Source of the DNA: Citrobacter freundii
GTDB lineage: Bacteria; Bacteroidota; Bacteroidia; Chitinophagales; Chitinophagaceae
Assembly: GCA_003243445.1 (NCBI GenBank)
Contig: QFQQ01000020.1
Coordinates: forward strand, 1 to 64,000
Length of the DNA: 64,000 nucleotides
Reading direction: 5' to 3'
A program made the position numbers and the translations under genes. The notes below the pieces were generated by a model, which did no database searches, had not been told where the DNA came from, and worked only from the letters and a program-made list of their open reading frames with translations. Each line of letters opens with the position of its first letter. Position 1 is the stretch's first letter. Below, piece after piece: positions 15,902-25,600 of the stretch.

Positions 15902-16568
15902 TCTCACCCTTTCCAAACATCAGTTCCTTTACTTTTTCTTTGTCTTCTTTCTCTTTCTTCAGGTCAAACATTGTCCCGAACACATGATCCCAGATAGTAG
16001 AACTTACGCCAAAACCATTGTGTTCATTCTTATAATGATGAAGATGGTGATTTCTCCATAAACCTTTCATCCATTTGAATGGAGGATTCCACGCGTGTAT
16101 CGCATAGTGCATCGTACCATACATCAGGTAACCAAGAATAAAACCAGGAAAGAACATAAACGTCTGCTGACGCATGACCAGGTAAGTCAGTCCAAAGATC
16201 GCCGATGCAATGATGATACTTGGAACCGGCGGCATGAACAACCGCTGTTTATCCCTTGGATAATGGTGGTGATTGCCGTGCAGTGTATAAATAAATTTCT
16301 GCGCCCTGGTATTTTCGCTCACCCAATGAAAAAGAAAACGGTGCGCAATGTATTCGAACAATGTCCAGAAAAACATGCCTCCGATAAAAGTGAGCACAAC
16401 CCGTAACAACGGATAATTCAGGTTCACGTTGCTATAATACAACATATACCCGATCACAGGAAGGTACATACCCCAGATCACCAGCGGGTGGGTCTTGGTA
16501 AGCATTTCCAGGTAGTCACTCTTGAAGAGACGTGCCTGGCCTTTGTTATGGATCTTTTCGAACTGCAT
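15888..16568 (-). CDS. Fatty acid hydroxylase / sterol desaturase family
   Basis: 226 aa integral membrane di-iron enzyme. About four hydrophobic segments (28-46, 52-72, 112-132, 136-156) and the expected histidine clusters: H-R-F-L-F-H (76-81), H-G-N-H-H-H (97-102), H-Y-A-I-H (154-158) and H-H-L-H-H (174-178). Relatives hydroxylate the 2-position of fatty acids; in Bacteroidota this would fit sphingolipid or lipid-A-type acyl chains, which is inference. A -7 element (TATATTTG on the minus strand, 16573-16580) lies just upstream. The last codons and the stop (G-P-L-stop, 15888-15899) lie within nested palindrome A, so the native C-terminus may have been replaced. Confidence 0.9.
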   Translation of the reverse strand: MQFEKIHNKGQARLFKSDYLEMLTKTHPLVIWGMYLPVIGYMLYYSNVNLNYPLLRVVLTFIGGMFFWTLFEYIAHRFLFHWVSENTRAQKFIYTLHGNHHHYPRDKQRLFMPPVPSIIIASAIFGLTYLVMRQQTFMFFPGFILGYLMYGTMHYAIHAWNPPFKWMKGLWRNHHLHHYKNEHNGFGVSSTIWDHVFGTMFDLKKEKEDKEKVKELMFGKGEKGPL

Positions 16569-16572
16569 TGCG

Positions 16573-16580
16573 CAAATATA
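16573..16580 (-). promoter_or_regulatory. -7 promoter element (TATATTTG)
   Basis: Perfect TAnnTTTG on the minus strand, 5 bp before the fatty acid hydroxylase start. F7-like text (CGCGAATGGGCGCGGATAT) follows at 16600-16630. Confidence 0.5.
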
Positions 16581-16665
16581 AGCAATACGCTAATTTGACG
16601 CGAATGGGCGCGGATATCCGCGAATGGGTGCAAGCCGGTGCAAATATCAGCCGGAGATCCCGCAG

Positions 16666-17901
16666 TTATTCGCTGTAGGTTAATTTAAATGCAGACAGGT
16701 CAGGAGGAAATATTCTTTTTCTTTGAAGCTCATAGTTATAGAAGATATTGCCCACTTCCTTAAAGAACGGATAACCCGTTTCTTTATATTCATACTTATC
16801 GTCATTCAAGACCCCATCACTGTTTACATAGATGACCCCGCTGAGCATGAATTCTATGTTATTTTTGAAATCAACGATATACGCTACGTCCGTCAGAAAA
16901 CCATAAGACCAGCCCGTTTTGTTGAACACACGCATATACGAAGGGATCACCCGGTCTGCCTTGAACATAAAGAACTTGGTATATGCATCAAAATATTCGC
17001 TTGTGTCATATTTCGGATGCCTGCTTTCTGACGGCATTTGCGACATCACATGATAAAGCATCGCATAATCGTCCTCCGTTAGTTTGAAGCGCTGTTTTGC
17101 AGGAACGGAGTTCGGAAATAATACCGATTGTAATAACTGTTGCAGATCTTCCAGCGGTGCATTATTATGACGGGTAAAATCCATCGGTGACGGGATCAGT
17201 TTTTCTTCACGGTCATAATGCGCATTGCCAATGAGGATCTGCCTGGAAAAATCGAAATCCACTTTACTATATGCCGCAGGCTGATGGAATACGAGCTTTC
17301 CATCCTCTACAAAACGGATCGGATTTGTATGACGGTTCTCTTCTTCATTCATGGGAGTGAAGCGCCTGGTGATGCGCATATCTTTATATCCTTTCTTCCA
17401 GAGCGTTTCATTAATATACTGCTGACCCAGGAATTCATAAAGACGATTGTACGCATCATTATCACTGACCAGAAATACCTTTTTTATATAATGACCGATC
17501 GAAGGCAGGCCATTTGCAGCGCTTGTATCAGTATCAACCGCGGTCTGCTTGCTGAATGCGGTATCTGTCAGCATCGGTGTGTCTTTGGTCACACCTTTTA
17601 ATGTGTGCAGTTTTTCCAATGCAAGAAATGCCAGTGGCATCTTTACCGTGGAAGCCGGATTGAAATACTCATCCTTATTGACACGGATCTTATAATGAGT
17701 GAAGGATGGCTTATTATTTTTATCACGGTCGATCTTTGTATAGATCAGCTGATAACGGAATGTGTCGGGGTTATTCAGCATATGCAGCAGTTCCGGCGAA
17801 GCTTTTTCAAACAACAGCGATGCGGGGAACGAAGTCTTATCCTGTGCGATGCTCATAATTTGTAATGATAAAAAACCGATCAGGTAAAAATATCTCAGCA
17901 T
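16666..17901 (-). CDS. Class A beta-lactamase-like serine hydrolase
   Basis: 411 aa from the ATG at 17901, chosen because it opens a signal peptide (MLRYFYLIGFLSLQIMSIAQ). All three class A motifs are present in order: S-T-V-K (Ser84, Lys87), S-D-N (146-148) and K-T-G (328-330). It is longer than true class A enzymes (~290 aa), with a ~100-residue insertion between SDN and KTG; a Glu166-like 'E-x-x-L-N' is not obvious. It is therefore a beta-lactamase2 (PF13354) family protein; a role in peptidoglycan or in another ester/amide hydrolysis is as likely as drug resistance. Periplasmic. It lies 97 bp from the fatty acid hydroxylase start, on the same strand. Confidence 0.85.
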   Translation of the reverse strand: MLRYFYLIGFLSLQIMSIAQDKTSFPASLLFEKASPELLHMLNNPDTFRYQLIYTKIDRDKNNKPSFTHYKIRVNKDEYFNPASTVKMPLAFLALEKLHTLKGVTKDTPMLTDTAFSKQTAVDTDTSAANGLPSIGHYIKKVFLVSDNDAYNRLYEFLGQQYINETLWKKGYKDMRITRRFTPMNEEENRHTNPIRFVEDGKLVFHQPAAYSKVDFDFSRQILIGNAHYDREEKLIPSPMDFTRHNNAPLEDLQQLLQSVLFPNSVPAKQRFKLTEDDYAMLYHVMSQMPSESRHPKYDTSEYFDAYTKFFMFKADRVIPSYMRVFNKTGWSYGFLTDVAYIVDFKNNIEFMLSGVIYVNSDGVLNDDKYEYKETGYPFFKEVGNIFYNYELQRKRIFPPDLSAFKLTYSE

Positions 17902-18062
17902 TATACTGTTTTTATATTGGCAGATCCGGCCAAACCGATCGCCGGCTTTAACGGAATGTGTAATGATTGATCTGTTTGAAAACCCGGCCAACAGCCACTG
18001 TCATCGGCCAACCTTAAAATTACTGAAGTTTGATTTGATTCGTCGCCAATCATTCATTCCAT

Positions 18063-18070
18063 TACCTTTG
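18063..18070 (+). promoter_or_regulatory. -7 promoter element (TACCTTTG)
   Basis: Perfect TAnnTTTG, 29 bp before the FAH-family start. The nearest TTG is 25 bp upstream, a little far. Confidence 0.55.
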
Positions 18071-18099
18071 CTTCACTTGCAATTTGAAAATATCAATCA

Positions 18100-19104
18100 A
18101 TGAAAATCGTTTCTTACCTCAAAGAAGAACGCGAACAACTGGGCGTTCTGATCGACGGATTTGTATATGACATGGAAACCCTGCATCCTGACCTGCCGGG
18201 TACAATGAATATGTTCCTTCATTACTGGGACGAATCGCTGCCTGTTGCGCAGGCCGGCGAACTGATGCTTCGTGAAGGTTCACGCACTACCAATCGCCGC
18301 ACGCCTGTTGCAGAAGTGCAGTTCCTGGCGCCTGTTCCATTTCCCACAAGCTGCCGTGATGGATATGCTTTCCGTCAGCACGTAGCTGCTGCGCGCAGGA
18401 ACCGTAAGGTTGAAATGATCCCCGAATTTGATCAATACCCGATCTTCTATTTCACCAATCACCATAGCATCAAGGGGCCGGGACCGGTCGCCTGCATGCC
18501 TGATCATTTTGAAAAACTCGATTTCGAGCTGGAGGCGGCAATCGTGATCTGCAAACACGGCCGCAATATCAAAGCTGAAGAAGCTGACGAATATATCGGT
18601 GGCCTAATGATCATGAATGACCTGAGCGCCCGCCGTCTTCAAATGGAAGAAATGCTGCTCAATCTCGGACCTGCAAAAGGAAAGGATTTTGCCACTACTA
18701 TCGGCCCATGGCTCGTTACCCTCGATGAATTAAAGGAATTTGAAGTAGCGCCTAAAGAAAATCATACCGGTAAGAACTGGAACCTGACCATGAAATGCCG
18801 CGTCAACGGCCAACAGGTCAGTCTCGGCAATCTCGCCGACATGGACTGGACCTTTGCCGAGATCATCGAACGCGCCTCCTACGGCGTGGATCTCTATCCC
18901 GGCGACGTGATCGGCAGTGGCACCGTCGGCACCGGCTGCTTCCTCGAACTCAACGGCACCGGCAAACTCAATGATCCCAACTACAAAGAACAGTGGTTGA
19001 ATGAAGGAGATGTAGTAGAAATGGAGATCGATCAACTGGGTGTCCTCACGAATACGATCACAGCGGAAGAAGTTGACTTCAGCATTTTGCAAAGACGAAA
19101 ATAG
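18100..19104 (+). CDS. Fumarylacetoacetate hydrolase family protein
   Basis: 334 aa. The FAH fold is shown by 'SCRDGYAFRQHVAAARRNR', 'PIFYFTNHHSIKGPG', 'LDFELEAAIVICKHGRNI', 'YIGGLMIMNDLSARRLQ' and 'GSGTVGTGCFLELNG', which carry the acidic residues that bind the divalent metal (E in 'DFELE', D in 'MNDLSAR'). Enzymes of this family hydrolyse beta-diketones or decarboxylate oxaloacetate-like acids; this long type is often annotated fumarylacetoacetase for tyrosine breakdown, but no tyrosine pathway genes are nearby. Cytosolic. Stop codon followed at once by an F7 repeat. Confidence 0.85.
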   Translation: MKIVSYLKEEREQLGVLIDGFVYDMETLHPDLPGTMNMFLHYWDESLPVAQAGELMLREGSRTTNRRTPVAEVQFLAPVPFPTSCRDGYAFRQHVAAARRNRKVEMIPEFDQYPIFYFTNHHSIKGPGPVACMPDHFEKLDFELEAAIVICKHGRNIKAEEADEYIGGLMIMNDLSARRLQMEEMLLNLGPAKGKDFATTIGPWLVTLDELKEFEVAPKENHTGKNWNLTMKCRVNGQQVSLGNLADMDWTFAEIIERASYGVDLYPGDVIGSGTVGTGCFLELNGTGKLNDPNYKEQWLNEGDVVEMEIDQLGVLTNTITAEEVDFSILQRRK

Positions 19105-19276
19105 CGCGCAAATGAGCACGGATGCTCACGAATAAGGTCTGAAATGTTGGTTAATCATTCTTGTTAGCTGATACAATAATGAATTGAAATTATCCCAGCC
19201 ATAAAATCATAGTAGGAACTTCCATGCCGAAGTTCACCATTCGTGAACATTCGCGACCATTCGTGTTCAATTCGCG
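19105..19276. repeat. F7 inverted array between convergent genes
   Basis: Left arm 19105-19136 (GCGCAAATGAGCACGGATGC) and right arm 19232-19276 (four ~10-bp units like CACGAATGGT / CGCGAATGTT on the minus strand). The right arm supplies the last codons and stop of the response regulator ending at 19267. Confidence 0.75.
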
Positions 19277-19674
19277 TTCCGGATCTCCTCACATATATAC
19301 TCCTCCCCCCTCATCACCACCTTCACCGCCTCAAAGATCTCCTCCGGTGAAGAATTCTTCGTCACATAAGCACGCGCGCCCAGCTCAAGCATCTGCTTGG
19401 CATACGAAGCCTGATTGTGCATTGACACGGCGATTATCCTGGTATGTGGAGACGATTCAAGAATATAGGGAACTGCTTCCAGACCGGAAGCGTCTGGCAG
19501 ATTGATATCGAGTAATACAACATCCGGTTTCTTTTCGCGGATCATAGGGATGGCTTCGGCGAGAGAGCCGCTTTCACCCGAGATGACCACCTCCGGCATC
19601 TCTTCGAAAAGCGCAATCCACATTTGTCGGACCATCTGATGATCCTCTACAAAAGCAAGGGTTATCTTTTCCAT
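19267..19674 (-). CDS. Receiver-only response regulator, probably truncated NarL type
   Basis: 135 aa from ATG 19674 (18 bp after the kinase stop at 19692). It is one receiver domain: acidic pocket D11, phospho-acceptor D56 in 'VVLLDINLP', and K106 in 'YVTKNSSPEEI'. The tail 'GEEYICEEIRNAN' resembles the linker that in NarL/FixJ regulators of this group leads into a LuxR-type helix-turn-helix, but here the frame ends inside an F7 repeat. So the output domain was probably lost to the repeat, leaving a receiver that can only act by phosphotransfer or protein contact. Alternatively it has always been a stand-alone receiver. It is the last gene of the 26058-19267 signalling operon. Confidence 0.85.
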   Translation of the reverse strand: MEKITLAFVEDHQMVRQMWIALFEEMPEVVISGESGSLAEAIPMIREKKPDVVLLDINLPDASGLEAVPYILESSPHTRIIAVSMHNQASYAKQMLELGARAYVTKNSSPEEIFEAVKVVMRGEEYICEEIRNAN

Positions 19675-19691
19675 AGTTTCGAGTACGCAAA

Positions 19692-21116
19692 TTAATGCAG
19701 CGGAATGGATATTTCCAATTCGCAACCCTTACCCGGTTCGGAATTGATATGAATGTCTCCGGAATAAAAATCCACACGGCTACTGATATTTCTTAATCCG
19801 ATGCCCTTCGCCTTTTGCGAGGTATCGAACCCCACACCATCATCCGCGATAGAAAAAGACAGGTGACGGTTATCCATTGCCAGTGAGATCACCGCATTTT
19901 TTGCCTTTGCATACTTCCGGATATTGTTCAGCTGTTCCTGCGCCACCCTGTAAAGCATCACTTCCATGTTTTTATCGATCTTCAGGTTCTCCCGGATCTC
20001 TGTCAATATGGTCACATGCAGCTCATTTCCGATATTGATCTCTTCAGCAAGTTCTTTCAGCGCAACGACCAACCCCATATCACCCAGTGACGGCGCCACA
20101 AGTGCCTTGGATAATTTGCGGATCTCCTCGATCGCATGATCGAGATTCTCCGAACTTCGCCTGATCAATTCCTCCTTCCGCTGATCATTTGCAGCTGACA
20201 TTTTGAGGTACATGCGTACCGTTGCAAGGATCTGGTTGATATTATCGTGAAGCTCCCTGCCAAGATCAGCGCGTTCTTTTTCCTGGGCCTGTATGGTTAC
20301 TTCTGTAATAAGCTTGTGCTGTTTAAGTGATTGCTCTGCGCGTTCCTGTTCCTGTTTTCTTTTCTCCGCTATCTTCTGCTCCGTGATATCGCGTGTGTTT
20401 ACAAACCATTTATCCTTACTGATGACAATATTCCAGTGAAGCCATTTCCACTGGTTATCTTTACTCAGGGTTTCCGTCTCGAATGATAATCTTTCCTTCG
20501 GCTCTCTCAGCATTTGTTTGATCTGCTCCGCATCCGCGGGTTGCAGAAAATCAAACAGATTTTTTCCAACGGCTTCAGCATTCGTAAATCCAAGCGTTGC
20601 CGTAAATGCCGGGTTCACTTCTTCAATTGCAAAACTTTCAGCATTCACTATGCCGATGATATCCGCGGAATTATTGATCAGCAGCGCAGCATTCTGCAGA
20701 GAAATATTCTTCTCCCGGAGTTCCTTTTGCTGCATTTGTATTTTCAGCAGAACCGCCACTTTTGCTTTTACAATATCCGGATCAAGCGGTTTGAACAAAT
20801 AATCGATCGCGCCTTCGCTATAGCCCTGCATAATGAAATTACGTTCCTTGCTTTCGGCTGTTGCAAAAATGATCGGAATATCTCTTGTCCGTTTTTTCTG
20901 CTTAAGCATTTGCGCCACTTCAAAGCCATCGATATCCGGCATTTGCACATCAAGAATAATAAGGTCAACCTCTTCCTCCAGTGCGATCTTCAAAGCTTCG
21001 CCTCCGCTGTTGGCAGATCTCAGTATCCGGTCATCAGAAGAAAGCAGGCTTTCAAGCACCAGGATATTCGCCGGCTTATCATCCACAAGTAATATTAAAG
21101 CTTTGCCATTCTCCAT
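19692..21116 (-). CDS. REC-PAS sensor histidine kinase (HisKA_3 type)
   Basis: 474 aa. Receiver domain at 1-125 (DD12-13, phospho-acceptor D56 in 'LIILDVQMP', K109), coiled stretch, PAS domain at about 140-250, then a HisKA_3 dimerisation domain with 'GRELHDNINQILATV' (His290) and an HATPase_c ending 'GIGLRNISSRVDFYSGDI'. No membrane segment, so cytosolic. The N-terminal receiver suggests it takes phosphate from the upstream hybrid kinase; NarL-type kinases of this kind usually phosphorylate a regulator such as the next gene. Its start overlaps the CheB stop by one base (TAATG), giving translational coupling. Confidence 0.9.
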   Translation of the reverse strand: MENGKALILLVDDKPANILVLESLLSSDDRILRSANSGGEALKIALEEEVDLIILDVQMPDIDGFEVAQMLKQKKRTRDIPIIFATAESKERNFIMQGYSEGAIDYLFKPLDPDIVKAKVAVLLKIQMQQKELREKNISLQNAALLINNSADIIGIVNAESFAIEEVNPAFTATLGFTNAEAVGKNLFDFLQPADAEQIKQMLREPKERLSFETETLSKDNQWKWLHWNIVISKDKWFVNTRDITEQKIAEKRKQEQERAEQSLKQHKLITEVTIQAQEKERADLGRELHDNINQILATVRMYLKMSAANDQRKEELIRRSSENLDHAIEEIRKLSKALVAPSLGDMGLVVALKELAEEINIGNELHVTILTEIRENLKIDKNMEVMLYRVAQEQLNNIRKYAKAKNAVISLAMDNRHLSFSIADDGVGFDTSQKAKGIGLRNISSRVDFYSGDIHINSEPGKGCELEISIPLH

Positions 21117-21700
21117 TATGCTGATGAAATTTTCAATAAAAAATTACATATCTCTTCAAGTGTACAAATACGCCTTACTGTTTTGGTGGCGATCGCTGCT
21201 GCCGGCATTGAAGGGTATTGTGCCTCGTCCGGGTTTTGCGCGATTGTTAAACCACCACATTCACTGATCGCCGTGATACCTGCAGCGCCATCTTTGTTTG
21301 CGCCCGTCAGTATAATACCTATCAGGCCTTCGCGGTATACATATGCTGCTGTTTCAAACAACACATCGATCGATGGCCGGCTATAGCTCACCGGTTTGTC
21401 TACCGAGAGTGAAAATGTTCTATCCGATTCCACCAGCAGATGATATCCCGGCGGCGCCAGGTACACAATACCATTCGTGATCGGTTCCTTCTCATCCGCC
21501 TGCTTTACCGGAAGTTTACATTTCACCTGCAATATTCCCTCCAGTAGTTCCAGCTGATGCTGATCATTCATCCGGTGCTGTACGATGATCACCGGTAAAG
21601 AAAAATCAGCAGGTAACCGCTCCAGCAAAAAAGATAAAGCGAACAGCCCACCTGCGGAAGTACCTATCACTATCGCCTGATATGGTTTCATATCCTTCAC
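21116..21700 (-). CDS. CheB-type methylesterase, catalytic domain only
   Basis: 194 aa, no receiver domain. Catalytic triad: Ser15 in 'GTSAGG', the His of 'IIVQHRM' (about 42) and the Asp of 'TGANKDGAAG' (about 137). It removes methyl groups from glutamate residues in sensory proteins. It starts one base beyond the CheR stop (21702) and overlaps the kinase gene, so CheR, CheB and kinases form one operon. No CheA, CheW or methyl-accepting protein is in the window; its substrate may be the coiled-coil region of the adjacent hybrid kinase (inference). A second start at 21691 is possible. Confidence 0.9.
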   Translation of the reverse strand: MKDMKPYQAIVIGTSAGGLFALSFLLERLPADFSLPVIIVQHRMNDQHQLELLEGILQVKCKLPVKQADEKEPITNGIVYLAPPGYHLLVESDRTFSLSVDKPVSYSRPSIDVLFETAAYVYREGLIGIILTGANKDGAAGITAISECGGLTIAQNPDEAQYPSMPAAAIATKTVRRICTLEEICNFLLKISSA

Positions 21701-21701
21701 A

Positions 21702-22517
21702 CTATTTCACTTTCATATAGATCTTTTCCTTTCTGTCCGCATCATCAAAACAATCCTGCCTCTCCGCAAACCGCAATGACTCCTTATTCCCCAAACCCAG
21801 AAAACCAAACACACAAAGGCTGTCATGAAAGAGATTGATCACGCGGTTTTGCAGTTGCTGATTGAAATAGATCAGTACATTCCTGCAAATGATCAGTTGA
21901 AATTCATTGAACGCCTTATCCATAGCCAGGTTATGAGCGGAGAAAACAATATTTTCCCTCAATGACCTGTCAAACATCACCGAATTGTACTTGGCTATAT
22001 AATATTCTGAAAAAGGTCTTTGCCCGCCGGAACGCTGATAGTTGGCTGTATATGCTTTCATATCAGCCGCATCATACACGCCGTCTTTTGCGATCTGCAA
22101 AGACTGCTGATTGATATCGGTTGCATAAATGACCGAACGATCCAGCAATCCTTCTTCTTTAAATAATATTGCCAAGGAATAAACCTCCTGTCCCGTGGCG
22201 CAACCGGCGACCCACACTTTAATGAATGGATACGTTGCCAACCGCTTCACCACTTTTTCCCTGATACTTTTATAAAACCCCGGATCACGGAACATTTCTG
22301 TCACAGTTACCGAAAGCTCCCGTACAAAATCACTGAACAACGCTTCATCCTTAAGTATTTTCGATGCAAGCTGGTCGATCCCATGCAGCTTACGCATACT
22401 TATATAATGTGCGATCCTTCTTTTCACCGATGCTTCGGCATATTCTGTAAAATCATAGCCATAGGTGGAACGTATGGACTCCAGCAGATCCCTGAAGGCC
22501 TGATTGTCTAACTCCAT
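21702..22517 (-). CDS. CheR-type protein-glutamate methyltransferase
   Basis: 271 aa. N-terminal CheR_N helices (1-75, 'FRDLLESIRSTYGYDFTEYA', 'KRRIAHYISMR'), then a Rossmann methyltransferase domain with SAM site 'V-W-V-A-G-C-A-T-G-Q-E-V-Y-S-L' (about 103-117), 'IYATDINQQSL' and 'FQLIICRNVLIYFN'. It transfers methyl groups from SAM to glutamate side chains of receptors. Cytosolic. Its partner CheB follows with a 1-bp gap. In Bacteroidota CheR/CheB pairs often accompany large hybrid kinases rather than flagellar chemotaxis, which fits this gene order. Confidence 0.92.
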   Translation of the reverse strand: MELDNQAFRDLLESIRSTYGYDFTEYAEASVKRRIAHYISMRKLHGIDQLASKILKDEALFSDFVRELSVTVTEMFRDPGFYKSIREKVVKRLATYPFIKVWVAGCATGQEVYSLAILFKEEGLLDRSVIYATDINQQSLQIAKDGVYDAADMKAYTANYQRSGGQRPFSEYYIAKYNSVMFDRSLRENIVFSAHNLAMDKAFNEFQLIICRNVLIYFNQQLQNRVINLFHDSLCVFGFLGLGNKESLRFAERQDCFDDADRKEKIYMKVK

Positions 22518-22614
22518 TCCTTTTCTTTTTTCATATGACTATCTAATATCGTTCCCGTATTATGATCAAGAACTCTGCCCGTAATGGAATATTTGCGGGA
22601 AAAATTATTGCTTT

Positions 22615-25600
22615 TTATTTATACAACCATACCCGCATCAGGGACAATAATTGTTCAACGTTGACCGGTTTCGAGATATAATCGGACATGCCCGCATCAA
22701 GGCATTTCTCCCTGTCACCTTTTATCGCTTTTGCCGTGAGCGCGATGATCGGCGTTTTCTCAAATTCAGGGATTACCCGGATAGCTTTTGTCGCTTCATA
22801 ACCGTCCATCTCCGGCATCATGATGTCCATTAATACAATATCTATCTCAGGATGCGCTTTCAATTCTTCAACAGCTTTTCTTCCGTTATCCGCGATCACG
22901 CATTCCATTCCTTCCTCTTCAAGTACATTGGTAAGCGAATAGATATTCCGGATATCATCATCCACCACCAATACTTTTTTCCCTACCAGCACTTCATCAC
23001 TGCGATGAAGCTTCCGGATAATGTGTTGCTTTTCCTTCGGCAATTTTGATTCCACACGGTGAAGGAACAACATCGTTTCATCCAGCAGGCGTTCGTGTGA
23101 GTTGGCGGTTTTCAACACAACCGTATTGGCATATTTCATCAATTGCATATTCTCTTCACGCGAAAGATCTTTACCTGTATAAACAATGATCGGGATGCGT
23201 TGCAATGTTTCGGTATCCTTTATCTTCTCCAGCAGGTCAAACCCGCTCATATCCGGCAATCCCAGATCTACGATCACGCAATCGAAATGATCACCGCTCA
23301 GCATCTCGTAGGCCTGCTGACCGGAAAAAGCCGGGAATGATTTCACATCTCCATTCCCGATCAACTCGCGGATGGCTGTATTCTGCTGTTCGTTGTCCTC
23401 TACTACCAGCAGCTTCTTCATCTTTTTATTGCTGAAATCTTCGATGCGGTCAAACGCATTCATCAGGCTATCTTTTTCCACAGGCTTGCGGAGAAAATCA
23501 AATGCGCCCAGCTCCAGGCTTTCTTTTTTAAGATCATAGCCTGAAATGATCTGAACGGGAATATGTCTTAATGAAGGATCATTCTTTAAATATTTCAACA
23601 CTTCTGATCCATTCATCACCGGAAGTTTCATATCCAGCAGGATCGCGTCAGGTTTGTAATAACGCGCATAGCTCAACCCCGTGTTGCCCTGCGTCGCCAC
23701 AATGGCTTTGTATTTCCGGTCGCGCACAAAATTCATCAGCAAAGAGGCAAACGCCGGGTCATCTTCCATGATCAGGATGACCTTGTCCTTTTCACTGATC
23801 TCATGCCGGTCATCGTAAGGTTCGCCGTCTTTTTTTGGAAACCGCTCCGCAGGCTTTTCTTCGGTCGGTGGCAATGGAACACTGTGCTTTGTTTCAAAGT
23901 TTTTGCTTCCTTCTGTTTTGAAAGATCCACTGAATCGTTGCGGAAGCAATAACGTAAAGGTGCTGCCTTTCCCTTCCTCGCTTGTTACGATCAGTTCACC
24001 GCCCAGCGCATGCGCCAGCTCACGGCTAATGGATAGACCAAGCCCTGTTCCCCCAAATTTGCGCTTTGTACTTCCATCGGCCTGCTGAAATGCCTCAAAG
24101 ATCAGGTCAAGTTTATCCTTGGGAATACCGATGCCCGTGTCACTCACCGAAAAGGCGATCACATTATGCGTGATGGTCATCTCGGGATTTTTGTACGACT
24201 GTGATTCGTCCGTCGGCTTAATAGATAAAGTCACCTTTCCGCTGCGCGGAGTAAATTTGAACGCGTTGGATAAAAGGTTCCGCAGGATCTGCTGCAGTCT
24301 TTGTTTATCTGTCACCAGGATGTTCTCAAGCTGCGGATCTCTTTCAATTGTAAATTCAATGAATTTGCTTTTAGCCAGTTCATCAAACATGGCATGTTTG
24401 CCGGACACGATCTCATCAAGTGTCATTTCTTCGATCTCCAGCTCCATCTTACCGGCTTCCACTTTTGAAAGATCGAGGATCTCATTGATGAGTTTCAACT
24501 GATCACTTCCGGAATTGTGGATGTTCATGGCAAATTCAACTTCCTTTGCACTCAGCCGGTTCTCCTTATTCTCCGATAAGATTTTTGAAAGAATGAGGAT
24601 GCTGTTAAGTGGAGTACGAAGTTCATGCGACATATTCGCAAGGAACTCCGTTTTGTATTTGCTTGTCAGTTCAAGTTCTTTCGCCTTCCGCTCGATATCT
24701 GTCTTTGCATTTTCCAGCTGGCTGCGTTGTTCTTCCAGGAGGTTGGCTTTTTCTTCAAGCTCTTCATTGATCTGCTGCAGTTCTTCCTGTTGCGCTTTCA
24801 ATTCTCCTTCTGACTTTTCCAGGAGATCTGTTTTTTCCAGGAGCTCTTCGTTGAATTGTTTCAACTCTTCCTGCTGAGTCTCCAGTTCCTCGGTCAGTCG
24901 TTGAGATTCCTCAAGAAGTTCCTGCGTTCTTGTCCTTGATTGTGCTGCGGCTACAGCAATGGCCACGGTTTCCGCACTGCGTTCCATCAGTTGTATTTCA
25001 AGGGGAGAAAAGGAGCGGGCAGCTCCGATCTCAATGACGCCTTTCAGCTGATCGTCCATCAGCAGGGGGAAACAAACAATTGATGAGGGCGTTGCCATAC
25101 CTGTTGCCGAACTGATCGGGAGATAGCCGGGTGGCACTTCACTGAAGTAGATCGTCTTCTTCTGTGCGGCAGCCTGACCTGCAAGTGTTTCTCCCGGTAA
25201 GATCGATTCAGGCGAATTGGGAGGGAGCGCGTATCCGCCAACCCTGAAGAGCCGGCCGTTCTCCTGCACATATATCGCACCTACCTGGGCGCTGAGATAT
25301 GAGCATAGTTGATCTATTATAGTCTGAGCCAGTACAGGTGTCGCTTTCTCGCCCCTGATCTTTTCATTTAACTGGAAGCTGCCGGTCAATAACCAGTTTT
25401 TTTCCGCAGTTTCATTTTCAGCCTTTCTTAACGCCTTAATATTGGTTATAATGATCCAGTATACAATCCCCAGTGTGATGCCGATCACCACCAGCAGCGA
25501 TATAAAGACGATCGAGAAATTCTTTGCGTCCCTTTCGCTCGCTGCTTTACGCTCTTCCAGCAATGCAAGTTCAAGATTGCGGGCATTGGTGATGATGCGC

